Below, one piece after another: positions 1 through 11,216 of a DNA stretch of 64,000 bases. The notes under the pieces were generated by a model, which saw only the letters and a list, made by a program, of their open reading frames with translations, was not told where the DNA came from and ran no database searches. The stretch comes from Rhizobium tumorigenes (lineage in GTDB: Bacteria; Pseudomonadota; Alphaproteobacteria; Rhizobiales; Rhizobiaceae): the NCBI RefSeq assembly GCF_003240565.2, contig NZ_CP117255.1, positions 2,896,501 through 2,960,500 on the forward strand. Direction: 5' to 3'. The position numbers and the translations under genes are program-made. How positions within the stretch are numbered: position 1 is the first letter of the stretch; each line of letters starts with the position of its first letter.

Positions 1-248
1 GCTTCCTCGATGGCCTCAGGGCAATCCGGTCCAACATCGTCAAGGACGTTCGCGGTCGCGGCTTGATGATGGCGATAGAACTGGACCCGGAAGCCGGCGG
101 CGCCAGGCCTTACTGCGACGCCTTGAAGGCACTCGGCATTCTGGCCAAGGACACCCACGGCCATACGATCCGTCTTGCACCTCCGCTTGTCATCACGGCA
201 GATCAGGTCGACTGGGCCGTCGAGCGACTTGCCAAGGTCCTCGCATAG
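1..248 (+). CDS. rocD: Ornithine aminotransferase, C-terminal fragment
   Basis: This is the last 81 or so residues of a gene that begins before the window. The frame is open from base 3 to the TAG at 246-248. Segments such as [12 protein letters not shown] and [15 protein letters not shown] match the C-terminal small domain of PLP-dependent class-III ornithine-oxoacid transaminases, which convert ornithine and 2-oxoglutarate to glutamate semialdehyde and glutamate in cytoplasmic arginine catabolism. The catalytic lysine lies upstream and cannot be checked. Another class-III aminotransferase such as acetylornithine transaminase is possible but fits less well. Confidence 0.8.
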   Translation, partial: FLDGLRAIRSNIVKDVRGRGLMMAIELDPEAGGARPYCDALKALGILAKDTHGHTIRLAPPLVITADQVDWAVERLAKVLA

Positions 249-592
249 GACAACCCTTTCATCGCTCTCTATAGTTAGAGGCACGGGTGTTTAAGTGAGA
301 GTGATGCGTATTCACCCCCAGGATTTGAGGGGTAAATTATCGAATCTAAGTAAATTTTTAATGACTTCATTATAATACAAATAGCAACGGATACACGACT
401 TCCAAATAAAAATGACATTTCGCAAATTTAAAATTTTCGCCTGAACTACAAATAACTCAACCCGCAGCAAATAATCAGCCATACTTACAAATTAGATAGA
501 ATATAAAATGAAAATGGGCGACGCTCACATTTTACATTCTGCTGATTGGCGAAGTGTGCCTCGACGAAATTGCTTGATTGGAGGAAAATTCC
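249..592. other. AT-rich intergenic region upstream of the first receptor gene
   Basis: These 344 bases are far more AT-rich than their surroundings. I see no gene here. There is a perfect TATAAT at 371-376, but no good -35 element lies 16-18 bases before it. A short inverted repeat, AAAATG at 511-516 against CATTTT at 528-533, could fold in the leader of the downstream receptor mRNA. The region probably carries the mcp promoter. Confidence 0.4.
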
Positions 593-2383
593 ATGTCGAT
601 CATACCGTTCAGTTCCGGGACCAAAGCCAAGGCGATCAACGCAGCCCTCATGAAATCCCAGGCAGTCATCGAGTTTGATCTGACGGGCAAGATTATCACC
701 GCCAATGAGAATTTCTGCAATACGCTTGGCTACAAGCTGCAGGATATCGCCGGCAGGCACCACAGCATTTTCTGCGACCCCGCCTATGTCGCATCCAGCG
801 AGTACCGCACCTTCTGGGCCAATCTCGGTGACGGCAAGTTCGATTCCGGAGAGTATAAAAGACTTGGGAAGGACGGACGCGAAGTCTGGCTCCAGGCGAC
901 CTACAATCCTGTGCTGTCGCACGGCAAACCCAGCAAGGTGGTCAAATTCGCCAGTGTCATCACCGACGCAAAATTGCGCGCGGCCGATGCCGAAGGCAAG
1001 CTCAATGCGATTTCCCGAGTCCAGGCCGTGATCGAATTTACGCCTGGTGGAGAGATCATTACGGCCAACGAAAACTTCCTGTCGCTCCTTGGATATAGGC
1101 TCGAGGACATCCGCGGACGTCACCACCAGATATTCTGCGACCCGGCCTATGTTTCAACGTCGGCTTACAGGAAGTTCTGGGAAACACTCTCCTCCGGTCA
1201 GTTTATCGCGGAAGAGTTCATGCGGATCGGCAAGGGCGGCAAGGTCGTCTGGATTCAGGCTTCCTACAACCCTATCCTGGACATGAACGGTCGCATCTTC
1301 AAGGTCGTCAAATTCGCAACCGACGTCACAGAACGCGTCCGCGCAGTCGCAGAACTGGCCGCTGGCCTGACGGCGCTTGCCAATGGCGACCTGGTATCGC
1401 GCATCGAAAAGCCTTTCATTCCGACGCTTGAAAAGGTCCGCGTCGACTTCAACAACTCCGTCGAGAAGCTGGAATCGGCCATGCGCGTCGTGGCCGAGAA
1501 TGCCAACGCGATTGCTGCCGGCGCAAGCCAGACCCGCACAGCTTCCGACGAGCTTGCACGGCGTACCGAGCAACAGGCCGCCGCCGTGGAGCAGACAGCC
1601 GCTGCCTTGGAGGAGATCACCCAGACGGTTGCCGACAGCGCACGTCGGGCCGAGGAATCCGCCAATCTGGTGGCCCAGACCAGAAGCGGGGCCGAGCTCT
1701 CCGGAGCCGTCGTCCGCAACGCCGTCAATGCGATGGGGGAAATCGACAAGTCGTCGCGCGAAATCAGCAACATCATCAGCGTCATCGACGACATCGCCTT
1801 CCAGACCAACCTGCTGGCCTTGAACGCCGGCGTCGAGGCAGCACGGGCCGGGGAAGCCGGCAAGGGCTTTGCAGTCGTCGCCCAGGAAGTCCGCGAACTC
1901 GCACAGCGCTCGGCAAAGGCTGCCAAGGAGATCAAGACCCTGATCACCACTTCGTCGACGCAGGTCAAGAACGGCGTGTCGCTGGTGGACGAAACAGGCC
2001 GCGCACTGGACACCATCGTCCGCCAGGTCGGCGAGATCGACACGAACGTTTCGGCGATCGTAGTTGCTGCGCGGGAGCAGGCAACCGGGCTGAAAGAGAT
2101 CAACAACGCCGTCAACTCCATGGACCAGAACACACAGCAGAACGCGGCCATGGTCGAGGAGACGACAGCGGCAAGCAGCAGTCTCGCCAACGAGGCCGAG
2201 AGCCTGCGCGAGTTGTTGGCGCAGTTTAGATTTGGGCAACACTCTTCCGCTATGATTCGATCAGGGCGTCCCGATGCCAGAGTGACGACGGGCTCGGCGC
2301 CCGTATCGAGGGTAAAGGCCGCTCGCGCCAGCGGTCGCGGGGCCACATCCGCGCTTGCTCAGGAAAATTGGGAAGAATTCTAA
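593..2383 (+). CDS. Cytoplasmic methyl-accepting chemotaxis protein, PAS-PAS-HAMP-MCP (BdlA-like)
   Basis: This is a 596-residue chemoreceptor with no membrane segment, so it should sense an intracellular signal. Two PAS domains (about residues 20-125 and 140-245) each carry the motif GRHHxxFCDP, with H56, H57 and C61 in the first. A HAMP-like linker (about 250-300) follows, then the MCP signalling domain with the conserved tip [16 protein letters not shown] near residue 398. The protein ends in NWEEF, the aromatic-acidic pentapeptide that tethers the CheR methyltransferase and CheB in other bacteria. ATG 593 was chosen because GGAGGA sits at 580-585; an in-frame TTG at 578 has no such site. 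The stop codon overlaps the cheW start (TAATG). The PAS-PAS-MCP layout resembles the Pseudomonas dispersion sensor BdlA; the ligand is unknown. Confidence 0.9.
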   Translation: MSIIPFSSGTKAKAINAALMKSQAVIEFDLTGKIITANENFCNTLGYKLQDIAGRHHSIFCDPAYVASSEYRTFWANLGDGKFDSGEYKRLGKDGREVWLQATYNPVLSHGKPSKVVKFASVITDAKLRAADAEGKLNAISRVQAVIEFTPGGEIITANENFLSLLGYRLEDIRGRHHQIFCDPAYVSTSAYRKFWETLSSGQFIAEEFMRIGKGGKVVWIQASYNPILDMNGRIFKVVKFATDVTERVRAVAELAAGLTALANGDLVSRIEKPFIPTLEKVRVDFNNSVEKLESAMRVVAENANAIAAGASQTRTASDELARRTEQQAAAVEQTAAALEEITQTVADSARRAEESANLVAQTRSGAELSGAVVRNAVNAMGEIDKSSREISNIISVIDDIAFQTNLLALNAGVEAARAGEAGKGFAVVAQEVRELAQRSAKAAKEIKTLITTSSTQVKNGVSLVDETGRALDTIVRQVGEIDTNVSAIVVAAREQATGLKEINNAVNSMDQNTQQNAAMVEETTAASSSLANEAESLRELLAQFRFGQHSSAMIRSGRPDARVTTGSAPVSRVKAARASGRGATSALAQENWEEF

Positions 2384-2859
2384 TGGCAACCATCACGACC
2401 ACGAGTTTCAGCGGCGAGACCCTCGAGATCATCGCTTTCCGGCTTCACGAGCAGGAATTCTGCGTGAAGACGACAACCATTCGCGAGATCCGCGGCTGGG
2501 CTCCTTCAACCCCGATCCCGCATGCACCTTCTGACGTCATCGGCGTCATGAACCTGCGCGGCTCGGTGATCCCGATCATCGATCTTGCCTACAAGCTGGG
2601 CATGAAGAGCACCGTCGCCAACGAACGCAGCGCTATCGTCGTCGCCGAAGTCCACAACATGGTCATCGGCATGCTCGTCGATCGCGTCTCGGACATCCTG
2701 ACGATCGGCTCGGACCAGGTGCAGCCGGTCCCGGAAGTCACCGCTTCCTTTGATCGTTCCTATTGCGAAGGCATCATTGCCACGGAAAACGGTATGATCT
2801 GTTTTCTCAACCTGGCGAAGATGTTCAAGGAAACCGACGCAGAGGACATGGCCGCTTAA
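2383..2859 (+). CDS. cheW: Chemotaxis coupling protein CheW
   Basis: This 158-residue single-domain CheW protein couples chemoreceptors to the histidine kinase CheA in the cytoplasmic signalling array. Family hallmarks include the N-terminal strand IIAFRLHEQEFCV, the segment VIGVMNLRGSVIPIIDLA and VGMLVDRVSDIL-like residues (IGMLVDRVSDIL here). The length is typical for CheW. The ATG shares one base with the stop codon of the preceding receptor, so the two are probably translationally coupled and made in a fixed ratio. A strong terminator follows. No cheA, cheY, cheR or cheB lies in this window, so the unit presumably feeds a main che operon elsewhere. Confidence 0.95.
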   Translation: MATITTTSFSGETLEIIAFRLHEQEFCVKTTTIREIRGWAPSTPIPHAPSDVIGVMNLRGSVIPIIDLAYKLGMKSTVANERSAIVVAEVHNMVIGMLVDRVSDILTIGSDQVQPVPEVTASFDRSYCEGIIATENGMICFLNLAKMFKETDAEDMAA

Positions 2860-2882
2860 GCAGCCATCGCCCTCCACACATG

Positions 2883-2911
2883 AAACCGCTCCGTTCCGGG
2901 GCGGTTTTTTT
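2883..2911 (+). terminator. Rho-independent terminator after cheW
   Basis: A 10-bp stem (2883-2892 against 2898-2907, one G-T pair) with a 5-base loop is followed directly by a run of seven T. It lies 24 bases after the cheW stop and closes the first mcp-cheW unit, so the second receptor must have its own promoter. Confidence 0.9.
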
Positions 2912-3236
2912 ATTGCCATTACGCGTAGAACAGCGACGCAGCAGAAATAGTGCCGAGCTACAATCTTTAGTTTTATTGTTTATTTAGAATATACCGAAAT
3001 TTAACTATTTTTATCCATTTTTATATTGCGACATCATGTTGCCCACAGCTTAAACGCAGACAGCCAGTGCAACTCTGGCGCACCTAACAAATCGAATATC
3101 AGATGCGGTCGTTCCAGATGGATCGGCCAACGCCTTTTCGTGCGATGCGCCTGAGGAGGGCTGTTGTCGTGCCTGGAGGTTTCAATGGAGCAATGGCGCC
3201 GGCGTGAGGCTGCGCCAGGAAATGAGGCACCTTGCT
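2912..3236. other. AT-rich intergenic region upstream of the second receptor gene
   Basis: About 325 bases, strongly AT-rich between 2940 and 3050, then GC-rich up to the gene. I see no gene, RNA or clear promoter hexamer pair. Because a terminator precedes it, this stretch should hold the promoter of the second receptor. AT-richness upstream of both receptor genes suggests shared regulation. Confidence 0.4.
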
Positions 3237-5009
3237 ATGAGCTTCGGACTGACTTCAGACGCCCAGCATATACTCGACGCCATCTCGCGATCACAGGCGG
3301 TGATCGAATTCGACCTGACAGGCAAGATCCTGAAAGCGAACGAGAACTTCTGCAACGCGCTCGGCTACCAGCAGAGCGAAGTCGTCGGCAGGCACCACAG
3401 CATGTTTTGCGACCCGGAATACGGCGCGTCGCAGGAATATCGCAATTTCTGGGCCAGCCTTGGCCGTGGCGAGTATGCCTCGGCCGTTTTCAGGCGAATT
3501 GGCAAGAGCGGCCGGAATGTCTGGATCCAGGCAAGTTACAACCCGGTTCAAAAGAGTGGCAAGCCATACAAGGTCGTCAAATTCGCCTCCGACATCACCG
3601 CCGAGCATGTCAAATCTGTCGAGAATGCCGGCAAGCTGAATGCGCTTTCCCAGTCCCAGGCCATCATCGAATTTACACCGACAGGCGAAATCCTCGTTGC
3701 CAATAAAAATTTCTGCAATGCACTTGGCTACTCGCTCAGCGAGATAGTTGGCAAACATCACAGCTTGTTCTGCGACCCGGCCTACAGCCGCTCCGAGGAC
3801 TACGCGAACTTCTGGCGCCGTCTGGCCGGTGGCGAGTTTGTCGCCAATGAGTTCGTCCGCCTCGGCAAGGGAGGTCGCGAAATATGGATCCAGGCCGCCT
3901 ACAATCCGATCCACGATGCCAACGGCAAGGTCTTCAAGGTCGTGAAATTTGCGACGGATGTCACCAGCCGCATGAGCGCCATTGCTAAACTCGGCGAAAG
4001 CATGAAGGCACTGGCGGAAGGCGATCTTACCCAGACCATCGACACGCCGTTCGTCCCCTCGATGGAGCAGTTGCGTCGCGATTTCAACGACGCACTGGGC
4101 AAGCTTTTGGCCGCCATGGAGACGATTGGCGGTAACGCGGGCGCCATCGCAGCCGGCTCGCGCGAAATCGGAACGGCAGCAGACGACTTGTCCAAGCGCA
4201 CGGAGCAACAGGCCGCCTCTATCGAAGAGACGGCGGCAGCCCTTGAGGAGATCACGACCGCGGTCAACGACAGCAGCAAGCGGGCGGACGAAGCGGGACG
4301 GCTTGTCGCCCAGACACGGCAAGGCGCCGAGCAATCGGGCAATGTGGTGCGCAACGCAGTTGCCGCGATGGGCCAGATCGAACAATCTTCGCGCGAGATC
4401 AGCAGCATCATCGGCGTCATTGACGATATTGCCTTCCAGACCAACCTGCTGGCGCTGAATGCCGGCGTCGAGGCTGCCCGTGCCGGCGAGGCCGGAAAGG
4501 GCTTTGCAGTCGTTGCCCAGGAGGTCCGCGAACTCGCCCAGCGCTCCGCCGGGGCTGCCAAGGAGATCAAGGGGCTGATCAACAAATCCGGCCAATTGGT
4601 GAAAAATGGGGTCGCGCTGGTCGACGAGACCGGCAAGGCGCTTGAAGAGATCGTTCAGCAGGTCGGCGACATCGACAAGAATGTCATCGCCATCGTCGTG
4701 GCCTCGAAGGAACAGTCACTCGGCCTCAAGGAAATCAACCAGGCCGTCAACGCCATGGACCATGCGACCCAGAAGAACGCCGCCATGGTCGAGGAAAACA
4801 CTGCGGCCAGCCACAAACTTACGCATGAGACCGAGGAGTTGCAGACACTGCTCGCGCAGTTTGGGGTTGGCGGCGACGGCCCATCGCGCGCAGCAACCGC
4901 CTCACAACGCCCACGGACCGCGCCATCGCTGGCCCGGCAACCGGTGATGCGGGCGGCAAGGAGCAGCGGTTCGTCAGCAGCAGTCGCAGAGAGCTGGGAG
5001 GAATTCTAG
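3237..5009 (+). CDS. Cytoplasmic methyl-accepting chemotaxis protein, PAS-PAS-HAMP-MCP (BdlA-like), paralogue
   Basis: This 590-residue receptor is a close paralogue of the one at 593 and has the same order: PAS1 (about 18-122), PAS2 (about 137-243), HAMP-like linker, MCP domain and the C-terminal pentapeptide SWEEF. Both PAS domains repeat the [10 protein letters not shown] / [10 protein letters not shown] motif; the first starts at residue 51. There is no transmembrane helix. ATG 3237 is preferred because GAGG at 3224-3227 is well spaced and the N-terminus then aligns with the paralogue. In-frame GTG 3204 and ATG 3222 would add 11 or 5 residues. The signalling tip is nearly identical to the first copy, while the PAS domains diverge, as expected for a duplication followed by change in sensing. 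Confidence 0.9.
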   Translation: MSFGLTSDAQHILDAISRSQAVIEFDLTGKILKANENFCNALGYQQSEVVGRHHSMFCDPEYGASQEYRNFWASLGRGEYASAVFRRIGKSGRNVWIQASYNPVQKSGKPYKVVKFASDITAEHVKSVENAGKLNALSQSQAIIEFTPTGEILVANKNFCNALGYSLSEIVGKHHSLFCDPAYSRSEDYANFWRRLAGGEFVANEFVRLGKGGREIWIQAAYNPIHDANGKVFKVVKFATDVTSRMSAIAKLGESMKALAEGDLTQTIDTPFVPSMEQLRRDFNDALGKLLAAMETIGGNAGAIAAGSREIGTAADDLSKRTEQQAASIEETAAALEEITTAVNDSSKRADEAGRLVAQTRQGAEQSGNVVRNAVAAMGQIEQSSREISSIIGVIDDIAFQTNLLALNAGVEAARAGEAGKGFAVVAQEVRELAQRSAGAAKEIKGLINKSGQLVKNGVALVDETGKALEEIVQQVGDIDKNVIAIVVASKEQSLGLKEINQAVNAMDHATQKNAAMVEENTAASHKLTHETEELQTLLAQFGVGGDGPSRAATASQRPRTAPSLARQPVMRAARSSGSSAAVAESWEEF

Positions 5010-5046
5010 CCGCGAGCCCAGGAGCTGGGACAGCATACGGCCTCGC

Positions 5047-5865
5047 TCAGTCAAGCGTCGCGTCGGTAACCCGCCGGGGGTGGGTGAATATCTCGAAATC
5101 CTCCCCCCGGACCAGCGCAATCAGCGTCATGCCCGCCGCCTCCGCCGTCCGTATGGCGAGCGCCGTTGGGGCGGAAATCGCAATCAGCACGGCACTGCCG
5201 AGGATGGCGGCCTTCTGCACCATCTCGACCGACAACCGGCTGGTAACGACCACCGCGCCTGCGCTGGCGTCGAGACCGGCACGAACGACCGCACCACACA
5301 GCTTGTCCAGCGCATTGTGACGGCCGACATCCTCGCGCACGGCCGAAAGTCCCCTCCCCGGCAGATAGAAGCCGGCCCCATGCACCGCCCGCGTCTCGCG
5401 ATGCAGCGGCTGCGCTGCATTGAGCAGGGCAACGGCGCCGGTGACTTCGGCCATGGTCAGTGTCAGGCCGACACCCGAGACATCCGGTACCGGGCGCACC
5501 GCCTGCTCTATCGACTCAATGCCGCACAAGCCGCAGCCGACCGGCCCGGCCATGTGACGCTTGCGGGTGCGCAACGCGTCCGCCACCGCATCGACAAGCG
5601 TAATCTGCACGTCGATGCCTTGGTCATCCTCGACAGCCTCGACGGCGGCGATCTCTCCCGTGGTGGTGACGATGCCCTCCGTGAGGCTGAAGCCGACAGC
5701 GAAATCCTCGAGGTCGGCAGGTGTCCCCATCATCACGGCATGCGAGGAGCCGCCATAGGAAAAGGCGATAGGCACCTCTTCAGGCACGCTCCGAAGGCTT
5801 CGAGCCATGTTGCCATCGCGACGCGCAATTCGCCCGACATGCGCAGTAGTTTCGAATGTGCTCAA
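5047..5865 (-). CDS. fdhD: Formate dehydrogenase accessory sulfurtransferase FdhD
   Basis: This 272-residue protein belongs to the FdhD family, which passes sulfur from the cysteine desulfurase IscS to the molybdenum or tungsten cofactor of formate dehydrogenase before insertion. The family signature GPVGCGLCG, with its CxxC pair at about residues 111-114, is present, as is the conserved DVGRHNALDK segment and the loop SRLSVEMVQKAA. The gene lies 10 bases downstream of an SDR gene on the same strand. No formate dehydrogenase genes are in the window, so the client enzyme must be encoded elsewhere. Confidence 0.92.
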   Translation of the reverse strand: MSTFETTAHVGRIARRDGNMARSLRSVPEEVPIAFSYGGSSHAVMMGTPADLEDFAVGFSLTEGIVTTTGEIAAVEAVEDDQGIDVQITLVDAVADALRTRKRHMAGPVGCGLCGIESIEQAVRPVPDVSGVGLTLTMAEVTGAVALLNAAQPLHRETRAVHGAGFYLPGRGLSAVREDVGRHNALDKLCGAVVRAGLDASAGAVVVTSRLSVEMVQKAAILGSAVLIAISAPTALAIRTAEAAGMTLIALVRGEDFEIFTHPRRVTDATLD

Positions 5866-5875
5866 CGCTTTCCCA

Positions 5876-6646
5876 TCAGCAAATCAGCTGCCCACCATTG
5901 ATCTCGATAACCTGGCCCGTTATGTAGCCGGATAAGGATGGCGCCGACAGGAACAGATATGCCGGCGCGCAGTCCTCGGCCGTCCCTAGACGCTGCAACG
6001 GGATCGTGCGTCGGGTCGCCTCGAGTTTTTCTTCGGACGAATAGCGCTCGTGGAATTCTGTCGTGATCGTCCCCGGCGATACGCAGTTGACGCGGATACC
6101 GTCCAGCGCCAGTTCCCGCGCCAAGGCCTTCGAGTAGGTGGCAACGAAAGCCTTCGAGGCTGAATAGATTGCCGAACCCGGACTGCCTCCCGTCAGCGCG
6201 GAAATCGAGACTGTGTTGACGATGGCCGCCTGTCCCGAGGCTCTCAGCAGCGGCAGCAGGCCACGTGTGACCTCGACGACAGCTGTCTGGTTGAGCTGCA
6301 CCACGGCCTGATATTGCGCGTCGGTGAGGTCGGCGGCCGGATAGCGTCCCAGCATCGTTCCGGCGTTGTTGACCAGCACATCCACCTGGCCAGCGTGTTC
6401 GCCAACGGCCTTGACGAAGGCAGACGTGCCATCGGCAGTACCGAAGTCGGCGGCAAAGGTCACGGCACGCCCTGTATTTTTAGCGTCGCTGAGACAATCC
6501 GGCAACGGGCGGCTCTCATCACGGCCGATATGCACCATCACGCGCGCGCCGCAGTCGAGAAACTGCCGCGCTACCTCAAGCCCGATCCCACGGCCCGCAC
6601 CCGTCACGACGACGGTCCGGTTGGCAAACAAATTGGATTGAAACAC
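5876..6646 (-). CDS. SDR-family oxidoreductase
   Basis: This 256-residue short-chain dehydrogenase/reductase has a Rossmann fold. The nucleotide-binding motif TGAGRGIG lies near the N-terminus, followed by NNAG, the catalytic Ser (NTVSIS) and the YSASK Tyr-Lys pair, and a C-terminal GYITGQVIEINGG typical of classical SDRs such as 3-oxoacyl-ACP reductase-like enzymes. The substrate cannot be told. I chose the GTG at 6646 because GGGAGAG lies 5 bases before it; an in-frame ATG at 6676 would add 10 residues without a better site. It probably forms an operon with fdhD. Confidence 0.8.
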   Translation of the reverse strand: MFQSNLFANRTVVVTGAGRGIGLEVARQFLDCGARVMVHIGRDESRPLPDCLSDAKNTGRAVTFAADFGTADGTSAFVKAVGEHAGQVDVLVNNAGTMLGRYPAADLTDAQYQAVVQLNQTAVVEVTRGLLPLLRASGQAAIVNTVSISALTGGSPGSAIYSASKAFVATYSKALARELALDGIRVNCVSPGTITTEFHERYSSEEKLEATRRTIPLQRLGTAEDCAPAYLFLSAPSLSGYITGQVIEINGGQLIC

Positions 6647-6762
6647 TAGAACTCTCCCAGGCCCGATGGCTCCCATCCCGCTATCATAGGGTTTCGATCC
6701 ACGAAGGAAAGCGGATTGGCGGGAGGTTTTGCGGAGAAAATCAGTATCCGACGGACAAGCCG

Positions 6763-6794
6763 GTTCAAAAAATAAAAGCGGCCGAAGCCGCTTT
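6763..6794 (-). terminator. Terminator of the F1 ATPase operon
   Basis: On the minus strand, AAAGCGGC (6794-6787) pairs perfectly with GCCGCTTT (6782-6775) around a TTCG tetraloop and is followed by a T-rich tract. It lies 25 bases after the atpC stop. Confidence 0.88.
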
Positions 6795-6819
6795 AGAGAT
6801 TTCTTCCTGACACTCTGTC

Positions 6820-7224
6820 TCAGTCGCGGATAACGCTACCCTGCAGATGCGAAAGTTCCATGATGAACTGCTCGAGCTTCGACTTGTGCTCATGATGCAC
6901 AGCATCGTTGAGCTCAGCCTGTGCCGCGTCGATGCGGCGCGTCAGCTCGTCGCGCTGCAGCTCGTCAACCGGAACAGCGGATTCGGCCAGCAACGTGCAG
7001 CCTGTCGGCAGGACGTCTGCAAATCCGCCGAAAACCACATAGTCCTTCTTCGCGCCGGTGCTAGAGCGGACGCTGACCACACCTGGCTTGATGGTGGTCA
7101 TGGTCGGTGCATGGTTTGCCATGACGGTCATCTCGCCTTCGCTCGCCGGAATGACGACAGCCGTCACCATTTCTGACAGCAGCAGCCGCTCGGGAGACAC
7201 CAGTTCGAATTTGAAATCAGCCAT
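6820..7224 (-). CDS. atpC: ATP synthase F1 subunit epsilon
   Basis: The 134-residue epsilon subunit forms part of the central stalk of F1 and can inhibit ATP hydrolysis. It has the usual beta-sandwich N-terminal domain (MADFKFELVSPERLLLS, GEMTVMANHAP) and a short helical C-terminal hairpin. It is the last gene of the atpHAGDC operon; a 69-base gap with a strong hairpin separates it from atpD. Confidence 0.97.
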   Translation of the reverse strand: MADFKFELVSPERLLLSEMVTAVVIPASEGEMTVMANHAPTMTTIKPGVVSVRSSTGAKKDYVVFGGFADVLPTGCTLLAESAVPVDELQRDELTRRIDAAQAELNDAVHHEHKSKLEQFIMELSHLQGSVIRD

Positions 7225-7258
7225 GGACCGTCACTTCTCGATTGTCTTTGGTAAGGCA

Positions 7259-7284
7259 GTGGCGCCGGCAAAGCCTGGCGCCAC
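7259..7284 (-). repeat. Intercistronic hairpin between atpD and atpC
   Basis: An 8-bp perfect inverted repeat (GTGGCGCC at 7259-7266 against GGCGCCAC at 7277-7284) lies in the atpD-atpC gap. No T run follows it on the coding strand, so it looks like an mRNA processing or stability element rather than a full terminator. Confidence 0.55.
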
Positions 7285-7293
7285 CGACAAGCA

Positions 7294-8763
<1,470 letters not shown>

Positions 8764-8769
8764 CTAACC

Positions 8770-9657
8770 TCAGAGCGCTTCCGCGCCCGAAATGATTTCA
8801 ATGAGTTCCTTGGTGATCTGCGCCTGACGCTGGCGGTTGTAGCTGAGCGTCAGTTTGTTGATCATCTCACCAGCGTTCCGGGTCGCGTTATCCATCGCGC
8901 TCATCTTCGCGCCCATCTCACCGGCAACGTTCTCGAGGAGCGCGCGGAAAACCTGGACCGAGATGTTGCGCGGGATCAGATCCGTCAGGATCGACGCGGC
9001 ATCGGGTTCGTATTCATAGATCGCATTGGCCTGGGTCGCTTCAGCAGCGACAGGTGCAGTCGGCACGATCGCCGGGATAAGCTGCAGCGCCGTCGGCACC
9101 TGCGATATCACGGACTTGAATTCAGAGTAGAACAGCGTGCAGACATCGAATTCGCCGGTATTGAACATCTCGACGATGCGCTTGCCGATTTCATCGGCAT
9201 TGCCGAAGCCGATCTTCTTGACGTCGCGAAGTTCCTTGCGCTCGACGATCAGCGACGCAAATTCGCGGCGAAGGATGTCGTAGCCCTTCTTGCCGACGGT
9301 GAAGATCTTGACAGTCTTGCCTTCGGCCAGCAGCCTGCGGGTATGGTCGCGGGCAAATCGGGCGATCTGCGAATTGAAACCGCCGCAGAGACCACGTTCT
9401 GCCGAGCAGACGACCAGCAGATGAACCTTGTCCTGACCGGTTCCACGCATCAGCGCGGGCGCCTCATCGCTGGTGCCGACGGCCTGCGTGATGTTTGCAA
9501 GCACGGCGCCCATGCGCTGCGAGTAAGGGCGGGCAGCCTCGGCCGCCTCCTGAGCACGCCGAAGCTTCGCCGCTGCGACCATCTTCATCGCTTTGGTGAT
9601 CTTCTGCGTCGCCTTGACGGAGGCGATCCGGTTTTTCAGATCCTTAAGTGAAGGCAT
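8770..9657 (-). CDS. atpG: ATP synthase F1 subunit gamma
   Basis: The 295-residue gamma subunit is the rotating central shaft of F1. The start [31 protein letters not shown] N-terminal helix (read in pieces: [28 protein letters not shown]) and the C-terminal segment [20 protein letters not shown] are family signatures and form the coiled coil. It sits between atpA (29-base gap) and atpD. Confidence 0.98.
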   Translation of the reverse strand: MPSLKDLKNRIASVKATQKITKAMKMVAAAKLRRAQEAAEAARPYSQRMGAVLANITQAVGTSDEAPALMRGTGQDKVHLLVVCSAERGLCGGFNSQIARFARDHTRRLLAEGKTVKIFTVGKKGYDILRREFASLIVERKELRDVKKIGFGNADEIGKRIVEMFNTGEFDVCTLFYSEFKSVISQVPTALQLIPAIVPTAPVAAEATQANAIYEYEPDAASILTDLIPRNISVQVFRALLENVAGEMGAKMSAMDNATRNAGEMINKLTLSYNRQRQAQITKELIEIISGAEAL

Positions 9658-9686
9658 CCGTTATCCGTCCTAAAGTGATGCCTAGA

Positions 9687-11216
9687 TCAGGCGAAAGACT
9701 TGCCGAAGGTATCGATGGCAGCCTGGAGCTTGCCCTTGATATCGTCGCTGATGGCCTTCTGGTCGCGAATGGCGTCAAGGATATCCTTGCCGTCAGACCG
9801 CAGATAAGACAGCAGGCCCTGCTCGAACTTGCCGATATCGGCGACAGCGACCTTGTCGAGATAGCCGTTCACACCGGCGAAGATCACCGCGACCTGCTCT
9901 TCCGTCTTCAGCGGCGAGAACTGCGGCTGCTTCAGGAGTTCGGTCAGGCGTGCACCGCGGTTCAGCAGGCGCTGCGTCGAGGCGTCGAGATCCGAGCCGA
10001 ACTGCGCGAAGGCAGCCATTTCGCGATACTGGGCAAGTTCGCCCTTGATCGAGCCGGCAACCTGCTTCATCGCCTTGACCTGGGCGGCTGAACCGACGCG
10101 GGAAACCGACAGGCCGACGTTCACAGCCGGGCGGATACCCTGGTAGAACAGGTCGGTTTCAAGGAAGATCTGGCCGTCAGTGATCGAGATCACGTTGGTC
10201 GGAATGAAGGCCGAAACGTCGTTGCCCTGTGTTTCGATGACCGGCAAAGCCGTCAGCGAACCGGAGCCCTTTTCGTCGGAAAGCTTGGCAGCACGCTCGA
10301 GAAGACGCGAGTGCAGGTAGAAAACGTCGCCTGGGTAGGCTTCGCGGCCTGGCGGGCGGCGCAGCAACAGAGACATCTGGCGATAGGCGACGGCCTGCTT
10401 GGAAAGATCGTCATAGCCGATCAGAGCATGCTGGCCGTTGTCGCGGAAGTATTCGCCCATGGCGCAACCGGCAAACGGTGCGAGGTACTGCATCGGCGCC
10501 GGGTCGGACGCGGTGGCAGCGACGATGATCGAGTACTTCAGCGCGCCGCGCTCTTCGAGCACCTTCACGAACTGGGCAACCGTCGAGCGCTTCTGGCCGA
10601 TGGCGACGTAGACGCAATAGAGCTTTTCAGCATCAGGGCCGTTGTCGTGGATGGCCTTCTGATTGAGGATCGTGTCGAGAATGATGGCGGTCTTGCCAGT
10701 CTGGCGGTCGCCGATGACAAGCTCGCGCTGGCCACGGCCAACCGGGATGAGAGCATCGATGGCCTTGAGGCCGGTCGACATCGGCTCATGCACCGACTTG
10801 CGCGGGATGATGCCGGGAGCCTTGACGTCGACGCGCGAACGGCGGGTCGCGTTGATCGGGCCCTTGCCATCGATCGGATTGCCGAGCGCGTCAACGACGC
10901 GGCCGAGCAGTTCCGGACCAACAGGAACGTCGACGATGGCGCCGGTGCGCTTGACGATGTCGCCTTCCTTGATGTCGCGGTCGGACCCGAAGATCACGAC
11001 GCCGACATTGTCGGATTCGAGGTTGAGGGCCATGCCGCGAATTCCGCCGGGGAACTCGACCATTTCGCCGGCCTGGACGTTATCCAGTCCGTAGACGCGG
11101 GCAATGCCGTCACCGACGGAGAGAACCTGGCCGACCTCGGAAACCTCAGCCTCCTGGCCAAAATTCTTGATCTGGTCTTTCAGAATTGCGGAAATTTCCG
11201 CGGCGCGGATATCCAT
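9687..11216 (-). CDS. atpA: ATP synthase F1 subunit alpha
   Basis: The 509-residue alpha subunit carries the non-catalytic nucleotide site. Its P-loop GDRQTGKT and the conserved segments [12 protein letters not shown] and [17 protein letters not shown] are intact. The ATG overlaps the atpH stop by one base (TGATG), implying coupled translation. Length is standard. Confidence 0.98.
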   Translation of the reverse strand: MDIRAAEISAILKDQIKNFGQEAEVSEVGQVLSVGDGIARVYGLDNVQAGEMVEFPGGIRGMALNLESDNVGVVIFGSDRDIKEGDIVKRTGAIVDVPVGPELLGRVVDALGNPIDGKGPINATRRSRVDVKAPGIIPRKSVHEPMSTGLKAIDALIPVGRGQRELVIGDRQTGKTAIILDTILNQKAIHDNGPDAEKLYCVYVAIGQKRSTVAQFVKVLEERGALKYSIIVAATASDPAPMQYLAPFAGCAMGEYFRDNGQHALIGYDDLSKQAVAYRQMSLLLRRPPGREAYPGDVFYLHSRLLERAAKLSDEKGSGSLTALPVIETQGNDVSAFIPTNVISITDGQIFLETDLFYQGIRPAVNVGLSVSRVGSAAQVKAMKQVAGSIKGELAQYREMAAFAQFGSDLDASTQRLLNRGARLTELLKQPQFSPLKTEEQVAVIFAGVNGYLDKVAVADIGKFEQGLLSYLRSDGKDILDAIRDQKAISDDIKGKLQAAIDTFGKSFA

